A stretch of 64,000 nt of DNA from Xenorhabdus mauleonii (lineage in GTDB: Bacteria; Pseudomonadota; Gammaproteobacteria; Enterobacterales; Enterobacteriaceae). The notes beneath the pieces were generated by a model. That model ran no database searches and was not told where the DNA came from. It saw only the letters and a program-made list of their open reading frames with translations. Positions 7,479 to 16,335 of the stretch are shown one piece after another (within the stretch, counting starts at the first letter, position 1; the number at the start of each line of letters is the position of its first letter). The stretch is from the NCBI RefSeq assembly GCF_900113945.1, contig NZ_FORG01000015.1:1-64000 (forward strand). Direction: 5' to 3'. The position numbers and the translations under genes were made by a program.

Positions 7479-9881
7479 TTATTCTTCTGGCAGGCTATCC
7501 CTTACCAATTGAGGTAACCATTCGATGGCGGTGTCGATATTCAGATCCAGATTACTGCGAATGCCCTGTTTGCTTTTTTTGCGCAGGTAGTGCTGGCTGT
7601 ACTCAGACAGTGCACCGGGCATATCCATACCGAATCGGGTCACAGAAACCGGTTTATTCAGGTTGTTGCCTTTCATATAGGCAAGGTAGGCGTGATAAAG
7701 GTATTTACGGGGATTGAACGGCACAATCTCTGCATTGCCGATTAGCAGACCGTCGGCTTCATTAGAAGCAACAAGATAGCCGCAAAAATCAACCAAAGGA
7801 TCTGTACCCCGTTTGATATCTAGCGCCTCTCCAGATTTTTGTTGCTCTGCCAATAAACGCCTTGCAGTTTGTGGATCAGCAAACCGGTGAAGCAATTGTC
7901 GGATAATAACCGGCAGTTCTGCCGCGATTTTGTCCCGCAAAAGCGGATCACGTTCATTTTCCGGCACGACTTCGGAAAAATTGAAAATCACCCGACGCCG
8001 CGACACCCCGCCACTGCGATCACTGAAACTCATGGCGTTATTGTTCACCGCCAGCACCACAGCAGGAATTCGGGTTGAATAAGGCTGTTTGTGCTTCGGG
8101 TCAATAGCGACTTCATCCCCGCCTGTGATGGCCTTGATGCCGGAACCATCGCCCACATAGCGGGTCTGGTCAGGCAGAATAATCAGCGAATACCCAACAA
8201 TCAGCGCACGATCCCGTGGGTTTTCCAGTGCGGACATATTTGCCGATACCGTATTCCCTTTGCCTGCCAGCATTGAACAAATTTCAGCAAAGATACTTTT
8301 ACCGCTGCCTCCCGCTCCAGTAACTTCCAGAAATAACTGCCAGTCGTAACGGTTTGCCAGCACCATAAACAGCGCAGCCAGCACTCTTTCTGCTTTGCTT
8401 TCACAATTAGCAGTTGCCCGGTTGAGCCAGCGCCAGAACTGAGGGGCATGGCTTTGCAGGGTTTCCCCCGAAACAGGAGAGTTGAATTCAACGTCATTCG
8501 CGAGCAATAACCAGTCATGTTTGTGGTGAGGCCGAAACTGACCGATTTTCAGATCAAATACCCCATTACGAAACCCGATTAAATGGCGTTCTGGCAGTTG
8601 CATCATGGGAAGCTGTAGTTTCAGAGCATCCACGGCAGCACTAATACCATGCGGTGAATATGGCATTTTTTCTTCCATAAAAGCCGCCACCATTTCCCGC
8701 TGTAAATCGCGGTTACTGACCGGACACCAAACAATACCATCATAGTGATGAACGGTTTCCGAAGCGCCATCCAGTGCCAAATCACCATCATAACGTGCCA
8801 GTAACACTTCTCCGCGCTGGCTGGCACCCATCTGACATAAGGTCAGTTTTGGCGATTCGGCATCATTGGGTTGAATAACTGCTTTTTTCTTCTCTGCCTC
8901 CGGTCGATAAAGCCCCTGAGCAAACGCCAGCTTTGCCGTTTCTACACCGTGTTGTTGGCGGTAGTCGTCCCAATCGGCTTTATATTCTGTCGGTGGCAAT
9001 GTGATCCAGCCATTCACCGCAATAGCCGCTTTTTCTGCCGAGATTTTGCCGGTATTCACTTTCGGTTTACTGTTTTTATCCAGTTCGCCGGGGTGATGCC
9101 AGTCGTTATCAGCGGCAAGAATGATTTTCGTGTCCGGCCAGCGTTCTCTGACTGATTGAGCAACGAAGAACAGATTGCCTGCGTCCAGTGCTGCCAGAAC
9201 AGCGCCGTTACAGAGTTGGTTAACCGTGAGTGCTGTGGCGTAACCTTCGGTAATGATAACCGTATCGGGATGTTCTCCCAGCGCTGACAGAGCAATAAAC
9301 GCACCTTTCTTCTGACTACCGGTGAGTAATTTTTTCTCGCCATCCGGTTTGATGATCTGCGCACCTGTTACTTTTTTATCCAGTGCTGCGAATCGCAACA
9401 CTACCGAATTATCAGGCAGTAGCCTTTGATTAGGGCAGTGCAACCCCTTTGCGGTCAGATAGGGAGATTGTCCGACAACAGTTTGCACCATCAGAGCCGC
9501 CACTCTGTCGGCAATCGGTTGTGTTGTTTGAATGGTTTTTCTGGTTGGTCTGGGTTCGGGCAAAGGTAATGCCAGTGCATCAGCGACGATTTTGGCTGCC
9601 TCAGCAATCGATATCCCTTGGGTTCTTGCCACTAAATCCAGCCCATCGCCATAATTTGGGGTGTCACACTGGCGGCAATGCCAGTTACCATGATGGTGAT
9701 CATCAATAAAGTGAAAACGGTCAGTACCGCCGCAAATCGGGCAGACGCCATGTTTATCTTTTGCCGGGATATCAATACTACAGGCAGGCAGAAGATTTTC
9801 CCAATGGTACATAGCGGATTGCTTCACGGTTTGGATAATGCCAATTTGACGATTTTTCTGATTATTATTCCCATGACTCAT
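7479..9881 (-). CDS. P4 alpha-like primase-helicase (zinc ribbon, Toprim, SF3 helicase)
   Basis: 800 residues, close to the size of P4 alpha. A zinc ribbon (Cys47, Cys50, Cys69, Cys72) is followed by a Toprim-type primase part with VIITEGYATAL and IILAADND. The C-terminal half is a D5-like superfamily 3 helicase with Walker A GAGGSGKS near residue 520 and the VNNNAMSFSDRSGGVSRR region further on. In P4 this protein primes and unwinds at its own origin. Here the iterons lie just past its 3' end. The ATG overlaps nothing but stands 2 bp after the stop of the Icd-like gene, with GAGGACGAG upstream, so the two are probably co-transcribed. Confidence 0.92.
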   Translation of the reverse strand: MSHGNNNQKNRQIGIIQTVKQSAMYHWENLLPACSIDIPAKDKHGVCPICGGTDRFHFIDDHHHGNWHCRQCDTPNYGDGLDLVARTQGISIAEAAKIVADALALPLPEPRPTRKTIQTTQPIADRVAALMVQTVVGQSPYLTAKGLHCPNQRLLPDNSVVLRFAALDKKVTGAQIIKPDGEKKLLTGSQKKGAFIALSALGEHPDTVIITEGYATALTVNQLCNGAVLAALDAGNLFFVAQSVRERWPDTKIILAADNDWHHPGELDKNSKPKVNTGKISAEKAAIAVNGWITLPPTEYKADWDDYRQQHGVETAKLAFAQGLYRPEAEKKKAVIQPNDAESPKLTLCQMGASQRGEVLLARYDGDLALDGASETVHHYDGIVWCPVSNRDLQREMVAAFMEEKMPYSPHGISAAVDALKLQLPMMQLPERHLIGFRNGVFDLKIGQFRPHHKHDWLLLANDVEFNSPVSGETLQSHAPQFWRWLNRATANCESKAERVLAALFMVLANRYDWQLFLEVTGAGGSGKSIFAEICSMLAGKGNTVSANMSALENPRDRALIVGYSLIILPDQTRYVGDGSGIKAITGGDEVAIDPKHKQPYSTRIPAVVLAVNNNAMSFSDRSGGVSRRRVIFNFSEVVPENERDPLLRDKIAAELPVIIRQLLHRFADPQTARRLLAEQQKSGEALDIKRGTDPLVDFCGYLVASNEADGLLIGNAEIVPFNPRKYLYHAYLAYMKGNNLNKPVSVTRFGMDMPGALSEYSQHYLRKKSKQGIRSNLDLNIDTAIEWLPQLVRDSLPEE

Positions 9882-9883
9882 GA

Positions 9884-10672
9884 TTACTCGTCCTCGCCAT
9901 TAACTGCCGCATGAAGTGAATAATGGACTTCATGATTGGTATCGCATACCAAAGAAAAAAAATCGTGTAATTCTTCTGAATAGTGTTGGCTGGACTTAGC
10001 AAGAATGACTTTACATAAAGAGGGGTATAAACTCGCACGAAACGTAGCCTCTGAACGCTTAGTGTTCAAAAACACGAATTTGAAGTGAGTTGGGGTAAGG
10101 GTTGTCGCCATAGTTGCGATCTCCGTGTGTATGTTTACGGAGTCACCGCGAGAGGTGCAAATCTCTATAGAGGCGGTGACGCTAGCAGGGTTTGCACTAC
10201 TGGCACACACGGAAACCAGCCAGCCCGAAGGCTGCCCCGCTAGCATCACCATTGAATATGTATAGGTGAGTACAGACCTAAATGGTAGGTGCTGCGATGC
10301 TGTGACACAAAAAAAGACGCTTAGCGTCTCATATGTCGCCGTGTTGTTGTTATTCAGGGTGCAAATCCTGACACCAGATTTTGCTGGTGCGAAGCCAATA
10401 TAGCCAATGTACGATGACAAAGTAAAGAGGTAATGAGTTCGATTTATTCCGTGGTGGTTCTTGTTTATGAACTCTGAAAACTCAATTCCTCGTGTAGTAG
10501 TGTAAGAAAAGCCTTTGAACGATATAATTTCTCTATTATTTAAATGGGCTTTCAAAGCCCACATAGATGATAAATCAGCGCAATATTCCACTAATAAGTG
10601 TTTGGAAATAATCGTACATCTAGAGGCTAAAGTTTCAGCCAATGGTTGAGCAAAAAGATTTGCAGAGATCAT
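9884..10672 (-). CDS. Ash/Icd-like satellite protein (host cell division inhibitor type)
   Basis: The full open frame is 262 residues. Its last 75 residues, from an internal ATG at 10111, look like the Icd-like proteins of P4-type elements (PTHFKFVFLNTKRSE). The segment just before (MLAGQPSGWLVSVCASSANPA) has the signature of the Ash family. P4 packs kil/ash/icd-type genes in overlapping frames before alpha, so the true products may be an Ash-like protein and a shorter Icd-like protein from 10111. The first ~130 residues match nothing I know. Some overlap of coding with regulatory RNA is likely here (see the hairpin at 10142). Confidence 0.55.
   Translation of the reverse strand: MISANLFAQPLAETLASRCTIISKHLLVEYCADLSSMWALKAHLNNREIISFKGFSYTTTRGIEFSEFINKNHHGINRTHYLFTLSSYIGYIGFAPAKSGVRICTLNNNNTATYETLSVFFCVTASQHLPFRSVLTYTYSMVMLAGQPSGWLVSVCASSANPASVTASIEICTSRGDSVNIHTEIATMATTLTPTHFKFVFLNTKRSEATFRASLYPSLCKVILAKSSQHYSEELHDFFSLVCDTNHEVHYSLHAAVNGEDE
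10142..10180 (-). ncRNA. Hairpin before the Icd-like start, possible P4 CI-type regulatory RNA
   Basis: GTCACCGC at 10142-10149 pairs with GCGGTGAC at 10173-10180, and an inner GAGAG/CTCT pair extends the stem. It lies ~30 bp upstream of the ATG at 10111 on the minus strand. P4 immunity depends on a small structured RNA in this part of its early operon. The match is one of place and structure only. Confidence 0.3.
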
Positions 10673-10724
10673 TGATTCAATGACCCTTGAGTCAGCAGAA
10701 AATCATTCACGTTGCAGGCAGTCA

Positions 10725-11549
10725 TTAATTCGCCTCCATGCGCTGTGCTAGCCACTTTTGAGATAGTCCAGCCAGCTTGTTTTTACGGGCATGATAATCC
10801 ATACCTAACTCAATCAGTGTTGTGTTGGTCTGTTCTAAATAAGAAAGGTGCTCAAGTTGGAACTCTCTCATAGCATCACGGGGATCGCCAATAATGCAGT
10901 ATTGTTGCGCCCACTGTTTAGCTGTCAGGCCAGCCAGAACAATACGGTTCAGCATATTTGATTCATTGGTGTAATGGCGTGGCAGTGTGGTTTTTCCCTG
11001 CTCCATGCGTGCCATTTCCAATGCTGAACACATAGGTTTAAAGTAATTCGCAACTTTTAAGCGTGATTTCAGTTCATTACGTAACTGCTTACTGATTACA
11101 GGGACTACTTTGTGTAATGCTTCCTCACATTTGATAAAATACTGGCGGATTAAGCGGCCTTGTTCGGTACGTTCAACCATCCCTAGTTCTTTACCCATAT
11201 TGAGAGACAGAAGATAATCTTTACTACGCCTGTCATCTCCACGCTTAGATTTCCATTGTTTTTTTTCTGTACTTTGGTTCCCCAAAATGGGGGAATCAAA
11301 GACTAAAAAATCGATATTTTTAATAAAACCATATTCCGTAACACGCCCATCGATCCACGTTGAAAAGTCGCGTCCTACACCTAATGCCCTATGTAATGCT
11401 TTTGCACTCACTCCATTGATTAATTGCCCATTAATATTGCTTTGAATAACAGGTAACATCTCAGCAAAAGATAATTCGTTAATATCGTTCTGGCTGTTTT
11501 CAGGATGAGAAAGCTCCTGACCAATTAAGGCCACATTTTTCTGTGTCAT
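10725..11549 (-). CDS. AntA/AntB-type phage antirepressor
   Basis: 274 residues. Residues ~37-110 carry the AntA/AntB domain: LINGVSAKALHRALGVGRDFSTWI, then YGFIKNIDF and LSLNMGKELGMVERTEQGRLIRQYFIKCE. The C-terminal part is a helical domain with no family I can name. Such proteins relieve repression of phage genes. In P4-like satellites they sit among early genes and could respond to a helper phage. It lies between the AlpA-like regulator and the Ash/Icd gene, all on the minus strand. Confidence 0.8.
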   Translation of the reverse strand: MTQKNVALIGQELSHPENSQNDINELSFAEMLPVIQSNINGQLINGVSAKALHRALGVGRDFSTWIDGRVTEYGFIKNIDFLVFDSPILGNQSTEKKQWKSKRGDDRRSKDYLLSLNMGKELGMVERTEQGRLIRQYFIKCEEALHKVVPVISKQLRNELKSRLKVANYFKPMCSALEMARMEQGKTTLPRHYTNESNMLNRIVLAGLTAKQWAQQYCIIGDPRDAMREFQLEHLSYLEQTNTTLIELGMDYHARKNKLAGLSQKWLAQRMEAN

Positions 11550-11701
11550 GTTTATTACTCCGTTATTCGGTAGGGTACAGAGATAAAATTAATTCAATTT
11601 GTGATTCAGGTATGCTTTATATATCTACCATCTTTAACGCATTTATTGATTCCTCGGTGCATCCTGCTGATTACGAATACACAAGGGCGCTTTCTTTTAC
11701 A

Positions 11702-11938
11702 TTATCCCACTTCGCGTTGTGCTTTTTTAGACTCGACCCATGCACGTATCTCCGCCGCGTCAAAGACAGAAAATCCCTCTTCAAGCTCAAATGGTGATGG
11801 TAGCTTTCCTGCTTTAACCCATCGATTAAGAGTTGCATCAGATATGCCTAAAAAATCGGCAGTGTGGCGTTTTCGAGCATTGCCACTGATAGGATATGGG
11901 GCGTTATTTTTAATGCGAGTCTTGCGCTGTTGATTCAT
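11702..11938 (-). CDS. AlpA-like small DNA-binding regulator
   Basis: 78 residues with a MerR/AlpA-type helix-turn-helix (RHTADFLGISDATLNRWVKAG) followed by FSVFDAAEIRAWVESK. AlpA proteins act as excisionase or transcription regulators in P4-like elements. It is the first of the minus-strand block and begins 374 bp from the tandem repeat. The stretch 11939-12312 upstream of it is AT-rich with no gene, so it probably holds this gene's promoter. Confidence 0.75.
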   Translation of the reverse strand: MNQQRKTRIKNNAPYPISGNARKRHTADFLGISDATLNRWVKAGKLPSPFELEEGFSVFDAAEIRAWVESKKAQREVG

Positions 11939-12312
11939 GCTATCACTGGCTCCTTTGTGACTTGATGTGCCTATCCTAGCGTATGAAAATAGGGCTATCT
12001 ATAGATAATGGAATCTATTGAAAAAACATATAAATCTCTTGAAATATAAAAATCTATCAAGAAAAAATAAAGTAGGTCACTGATATGAATGATAGGCATT
12101 TAATAGTTATAACATATTGTTTTTTAAAATGAGTCCTCTCAATCTTGATGGCTGTTATCTGTTTGATTTTGTTTGTTTTTGTTCCTATGTTTTATCCGAT
12201 TGTTTTAGGTTGTTTTCCACAATATTAATTTCATATTGGCCGCCCAATAAGAATATTAATCGGTTACATTGATGAATATTGATGATCACTACTGGACGTA
12301 GTGAGACTAAAC

Positions 12313-12406
12313 TTGCCTTTGGTTGCCTTTGGTTGCCTTTGGTTGCCTTTGGTTGCCTTTGGTTGCCTTTGGTTGCCTTTGGTTGCCTTTGGTTGCCTTT
12401 GGTTGC
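12313..12406. repeat. Tandem repeat, 9.4 copies of TTGCCTTTGG
   Basis: Nine exact 10-bp units TTGCCTTTGG run from 12313 to 12402, then TTGC. The copies show no base change. A minus-strand frame (12185-12487) reads through them and would give a ten-residue repeat with ATKGNQRQPK, but a terminator and weak start make a real protein unlikely. The repeat lies between two minus-strand satellite genes in an otherwise gene-free stretch (11939-12479). Confidence 0.95.
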
Positions 12407-12454
12407 GGCGTATTGAGATAACTTTGAAAGGAATTGAATATGTTTGAAAGAGCT

Positions 12455-12478
12455 AGAAAAATGGGGCATTACGCCCCC
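12455..12478 (-). terminator. Rho-independent terminator after the 219-aa gene
   Basis: On the minus strand GGGGC (12477-12473) pairs with GCCCC (12467-12463) over a 5-nt loop, followed by ATTTTTC. It starts 3 bp past the stop of the upstream gene, so it should end the integrase/219-aa transcript before the tandem repeat. Confidence 0.65.
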
Positions 12479-12479
12479 G

Positions 12480-13139
12480 TTAGTCATGGATAGATGCTAC
12501 TGCTTTCTGTATTTTATTATAGAAAGTTGCCCTCGCAAGCCCTTTCATAGTCACCCCTTCCGTTTCCACCATTCTTAAAACGTCTTTATAAATTTCTGAT
12601 ATTTTAGGATTTTCTGACGTTCCATATTTATCAGCTTTTGATGCCAGCAACTTAACTATAAGCCCTAACAGCTTATTTGTGCCCGCCTGTTCGTCGTCCT
12701 TACGGTGTGTTCCTCTCCCTGTCTTCCTGATCTGACGAACAGTGAAAAGCAAATCATTCCCGCCAAATGCCAGCATGTGATCTTCCCAAGTATTCCTATG
12801 GATAAATGACTCGACCGCATTACTTATATTTTCAGCTATTATTGGTGGTGTTTTCTCATTAGCATATCTAAAGGCGACGGCAAGAACTAAATCAAGAAAG
12901 CATTCAGTTGATGGTGTAAAAGATCTATTCCCATAATATTTTGATATTGAGTCTAGGTTGCGCCTCATATACGTCCTAACCTCTTTTATCAATGGTTTTA
13001 TATCATCAGGTATATCTTTTGCTGTGGTAAAAGGAGATAAACCAAAGATAACAAGTGATACCTCGTTTATTGTTGAAGAACTTTGCATTAAGAAACGTTC
13101 GAACACATCTGCACTTAACACACTTTTAGTGCTATTCAT
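12480..13139 (-). CDS. Satellite cargo protein of unknown function
   Basis: 219 residues, soluble, no family recognised. The N-terminal two thirds are helical with conserved-looking Trp/Phe positions (FIHRNTWEDHMLAFGGNDLL). The end has a possible helix-turn-helix (GVTMKGLARATFYNKIQKA). The start overlaps the stop of the integrase gene by ATGA, so it is translationally coupled to it. In P4-like satellites genes beside int are often cargo such as regulators or anti-phage genes, but nothing in this sequence points to one of these. Confidence 0.65.
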   Translation of the reverse strand: MNSTKSVLSADVFERFLMQSSSTINEVSLVIFGLSPFTTAKDIPDDIKPLIKEVRTYMRRNLDSISKYYGNRSFTPSTECFLDLVLAVAFRYANEKTPPIIAENISNAVESFIHRNTWEDHMLAFGGNDLLFTVRQIRKTGRGTHRKDDEQAGTNKLLGLIVKLLASKADKYGTSENPKISEIYKDVLRMVETEGVTMKGLARATFYNKIQKAVASIHD

Positions 13140-14404
13140 TTTTTGACTCTCTGCTTACCCATTGGGATCACGTTGTAATCTTCACCTTTTTCCAGTGCCG
13201 TCAGCAAATTACACCATTGAGCTAATGCGGATTTACGTTCATCAAAATAATCATGCCTGTTATAGATACCCTCAACACCTTTTATACGGTGATTAAGGCA
13301 ACGTTCAGCCACAAACGGATCAACACCTAACGCGGCTAAGTGAGTTCTGGCAGTTCGTCTAAAGTCGTGGATAGTGAAGTTAGGCATATCAACAGGTAAT
13401 TCCCGTCTTACTTTGGCAAGCGCAACGGGTAAGGTAGATTCCTGAATATGTGGGATCATGCGATGCTGCATTTTTCTGGCGGGTAGAACGTACTGACTAC
13501 CGCAGGCCATAGCCTTTAATTCCATAAACCACTCTATAACCTGCGGACACAGTGGAATGTCTACCGCATCACCGTTCTTGCTGCGTTCTGCCGGAAAATA
13601 CCAGACTGCCTTTTTAAGGTTGAATTCTTCCCAGCGTGCGGCGCATAGCTCCATTTTCCGTAAGCATAGGGCAAGTAGTATCTTAAAACTGATTTCATTC
13701 TGGCGGCTGATTGAAGACGTTCTGAACGTTCTCAGTACAATGATTAATTCTTCTCTGGTTAGCCATCTATCGCGTGATACTTCTTTCCCGCCAGCGTCCG
13801 CAACCTCAAATGCCGAACACGGGTTAATCTCTATCATCTGCCGCTTAATGGCATAATCAAACATGCGCCTTAGCCACCGTAGAACATCGGTCGCCATAGT
13901 GGGTGCACCTCTGTCTACAATGCTCTTTAGCATTTCATCAATATGACGGGGTTTAACATCCTCCAGCTTCATATGGCCAATGCGAGGGTTAATGTCTTTG
14001 TCTATTCGTCTGCGGAGTATGTCGGGATGTTTCCAGCGTGGGAGTATCTGGCGCTCAAAATATTCAGCCGCTAAGTCTGATACCTTTATAGCGTTCTTTT
14101 CAGCCTCAATCTTTGCCAGCGCTTCGGCTTTGCGTTCCTGTTTCTCTCCGGCAACGTCATAGCCCAAAGCAACACGAGCTGATAGCTCTCTGGTGAGTTC
14201 TCGTGCTTTTGATAGTGATAGGTCAATGTATGAGCCTAGTATCATCACTCTGGGTTTTCCTGAGAATTTATACCTAAAACGCCATATGGGGTGCTTATAG
14301 GTTTGTCGATAGCATAGATACAGCCCGTTGCCGTCCGCTTTTCCTTCGAACCTTTCGCCAGATTTTATCCACGCCCTGATCTCTTTATCGGTGAGTTTAG
14401 GCAT
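13136..14404 (-). CDS. int: P4-type tyrosine recombinase (integrase)
   Basis: 422 residues. The N-terminal DUF4102-like arm-binding domain (MPKLTDKEIRAW, GNGLYLCYR, LGSYIDLSLSKAREL) is followed by a SAM-like core-binding part and the catalytic domain. The catalytic set is visible: Arg in CLRKMEL, HDFRRT, LNHRIKG and the Tyr nucleophile in IYNRHDY. P4-type integrases usually use a tRNA gene as target, but no tRNA is visible here. The gene reads away from yicC, so the attachment site should lie in the 188 bp between them. Intact. Confidence 0.95.
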   Translation of the reverse strand: MPKLTDKEIRAWIKSGERFEGKADGNGLYLCYRQTYKHPIWRFRYKFSGKPRVMILGSYIDLSLSKARELTRELSARVALGYDVAGEKQERKAEALAKIEAEKNAIKVSDLAAEYFERQILPRWKHPDILRRRIDKDINPRIGHMKLEDVKPRHIDEMLKSIVDRGAPTMATDVLRWLRRMFDYAIKRQMIEINPCSAFEVADAGGKEVSRDRWLTREELIIVLRTFRTSSISRQNEISFKILLALCLRKMELCAARWEEFNLKKAVWYFPAERSKNGDAVDIPLCPQVIEWFMELKAMACGSQYVLPARKMQHRMIPHIQESTLPVALAKVRRELPVDMPNFTIHDFRRTARTHLAALGVDPFVAERCLNHRIKGVEGIYNRHDYFDERKSALAQWCNLLTALEKGEDYNVIPMGKQRVKK

Positions 14405-14431
14405 TGTGCAATCTCCAATAAAAAATAGCCT

Positions 14432-14484
14432 GTGTACCCCTAAATAGGTTGTGAGATCTTAAGGGGTACACCCTAGGGGTACAC
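14432..14484. repeat. Three copies of AGGGGTACAC upstream of the integrase
   Basis: AGGGGTACAC occurs at 14462-14471 and 14475-14484, and inverted at 14432-14441. They lie 28-80 bp upstream of the integrase start. Repeats like this before P4-type int genes fit arm-type binding sites or an autorepression operator of the integrase. Confidence 0.55.
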
Positions 14485-14529
14485 GATAATCATGCGCTAC
14501 TGTGATTCGCTCTGCAATGCTCTGATAGT

Positions 14530-14562
14530 AAAAAAGCCAGATATAACAATGTATATCTGGCC
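14530..14562 (-). terminator. Rho-independent terminator of yicC
   Basis: GCCAGATATA at 14536-14545 pairs exactly with 14552-14561 over a 6-nt loop. On the minus strand it is followed by six T. It lies 31 bp past the yicC stop. Confidence 0.8.
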
Positions 14563-14592
14563 TTATGGTCTTCTCTGAAATGCTAAGAAATA

Positions 14593-15456
14593 TTACTCAA
14601 TATTTTGGATCTGCTCTCTCATCTGCTCAATCAGCACTTTCAATTCAATTGCAGAGTTAGTTACATCAGAATTAATTGATTTGGAGGCCAATGTATTCGA
14701 TTCGCGGTTAAATTCCTGCATCATAAAATCCAGTCGGCGGCCGACGGCTTCTTTTTTCTTCAGGATATTACGGGTTTCTTTGACGTGGGCATCAAGACGA
14801 TCCAACTCTTCCGCGACGTCAACACGCTGTGCCAACAAAATCAGCTCTTGCTCCAGACGGTTATTCTCCAGCTGAATTTGTGCTTCTTCCAGCTTGGTCT
14901 GCAAGCGCTCACGCTGCCATTGCAGGATTGCCGGCATTTGCTCGCGGACTTTAGTCGCTTCCACAGTGACAGCATCCAAACGTTGTTCGATAAGTGCCTT
15001 AAGTGCCTGCCCTTCGGTCTCACGGCTTTGGATAAAGGCATCCAGTGCCAAGTCCAATTCTGCCAGTAATTGTGTGCTGATAGCATCCAAGTCTTGCTCT
15101 TCAGCGGACATTACGCCCGGCCAACGCAGGATATCCACCGGATTGATTTCACCTTCACCACCATGCGATTTAACCCATTTTGCAGATTCAACCAGCTGTT
15201 TTGCCAGTTTCTCATTCAGCATTAAAGCACCTTGAGCACGGGAATCCAGTTCAAAACGTAGGTTACATTCTACTTTTCCGCGAGTCAGGCGGGAACGAAT
15301 GCGCTCACGGATGACAGGTTCAAGGCTTCTGAATTGCTCTGGCAGGCGAATATAAGTTTCTAGATAACGTTGATTGACGGAACGCAGTTCCCATGCTGCG
15401 TTTCCCCAATCTGCCTTGATATCTCGCCGTGCAAAAGCGGTCATACTACGGATCAT
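14593..15456 (-). CDS. yicC: YicC family endoribonuclease
   Basis: 287 residues, the same length as the E. coli protein, starting MIRSMTAFARR with the conserved VNQRYLE and EPVIRERIRSRLTRGKVE stretches and the YicC C-terminus (KEAVGRRLDFMMQEFNRESNTL). YicC proteins cut RNA and affect sRNA turnover. The gene is divergent from rph across 125 bp, as in E. coli. The satellite lies directly downstream, past the terminator. Confidence 0.93.
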   Translation of the reverse strand: MIRSMTAFARRDIKADWGNAAWELRSVNQRYLETYIRLPEQFRSLEPVIRERIRSRLTRGKVECNLRFELDSRAQGALMLNEKLAKQLVESAKWVKSHGGEGEINPVDILRWPGVMSAEEQDLDAISTQLLAELDLALDAFIQSRETEGQALKALIEQRLDAVTVEATKVREQMPAILQWQRERLQTKLEEAQIQLENNRLEQELILLAQRVDVAEELDRLDAHVKETRNILKKKEAVGRRLDFMMQEFNRESNTLASKSINSDVTNSAIELKVLIEQMREQIQNIE

Positions 15457-15515
15457 AACTCGTTCCCAATTTATAAAATGATGGGCAGATTATAGCGCCC
15501 CATGTAGATGCAGGA

Positions 15516-15544
15516 TAGGCATTCGCCGAGTTAGGCCGTATAAT
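15516..15544 (+). promoter_or_regulatory. Predicted sigma-70 promoter of rph-pyrE
   Basis: TAGGCA (15516-15521) and a perfect TATAAT (15539-15544) are 17 bp apart, ~37 bp upstream of the rph ATG. A GGAGA site precedes that ATG. Confidence 0.6.
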
Positions 15545-15581
15545 GCGCCCCCAATAATGTTTTAACAACGGAGACCACACT

Positions 15582-16325
15582 ATGAGCTTAGTAGGAAAGC
15601 GTCCGGCAGGAAGAACAGCAGGACAGGTGCGTCCTATTAAAATGACCCGTCATTACACCAAACATGCTGAAGGCTCAGTTCTGGTGGAATTTGGGGATAC
15701 CAAAGTGTTGTGCAATGCCTCCGTTGAAGAAGGTGTTCCACGCTTCCTGAAAGGCCAGGGACAAGGCTGGATCACGGCGGAATATGGTATGTTGCCACGG
15801 GCGACCAATAGCCGTAACGCACGTGAAGCAGCCAAGGGCAAGCAAACCGGTCGGACAATGGAAATCCAACGCCTAATTGCACGCTCATTGCGTGCCGCTG
15901 TGGATTTGAAGAAGCTGGGTGAATTTACCATTACGCTGGACTGTGATGTGATCCAAGCGGATGGCGGTACGCGTACCGCAGCTATTTCCGGTGCATGCGT
16001 GGCATTGGTTGATGCATTGAATAAGCTGGTTGCTGCTGGCAAATTGAAGGTAAGCCCGCTGAAATCGATGGTTGCGGCAGTTTCTGTCGGTATCGTTGAG
16101 GGCGAAGGCCTCTGTGATTTGGAGTACGTTGAAGACTCTGCGGCAGAAACAGACATGAATATCGTTATGATGGATGACGGTAGAATGATTGAAGTGCAAG
16201 GCACCGCAGAAGGCGAACCGTTCAGTCATGATGAATTGCTCTCATTGCTTTCGCTGGCAAAAGAGGGATTGGAAACTATTTTTGAAGCGCAGAGAGATGC
16301 GCTAGCACAAAATCTATCGAAATAA
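15582..16325 (+). CDS. rph: Ribonuclease PH
   Basis: 247 residues. A phosphorolytic 3'-5' exoribonuclease that trims tRNA ends. Nearly all of it matches the RNase PH core: [55 protein letters not shown] region and [18 protein letters not shown] motif, with [10 protein letters not shown] near residue 185. It has nine more N-terminal residues than the classic E. coli form. The frame is intact to the end, unlike the frameshifted gene of E. coli K-12. It is co-transcribed with pyrE through an attenuator. Confidence 0.96.
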   Translation: MSLVGKRPAGRTAGQVRPIKMTRHYTKHAEGSVLVEFGDTKVLCNASVEEGVPRFLKGQGQGWITAEYGMLPRATNSRNAREAAKGKQTGRTMEIQRLIARSLRAAVDLKKLGEFTITLDCDVIQADGGTRTAAISGACVALVDALNKLVAAGKLKVSPLKSMVAAVSVGIVEGEGLCDLEYVEDSAAETDMNIVMMDDGRMIEVQGTAEGEPFSHDELLSLLSLAKEGLETIFEAQRDALAQNLSK

Positions 16326-16335
16326 AAAATTTATC

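Noticed and set aside
12313-12406. CRISPR array.
   Set aside because: The units are 10 bp and contiguous with no spacers, and there are no cas genes.
12185-12487. Open minus-strand frame through the 10-bp tandem repeat, giving a repetitive 100-residue product.
   Set aside because: It begins inside the stop of the previous gene, a rho-independent terminator lies right after its start, and its repeat period comes only from the DNA unit. I keep the repeat and not the protein.
14405-14592. tRNA gene as satellite attachment site.
   Set aside because: No cloverleaf or CCA end can be built here. The only stem is the yicC terminator.
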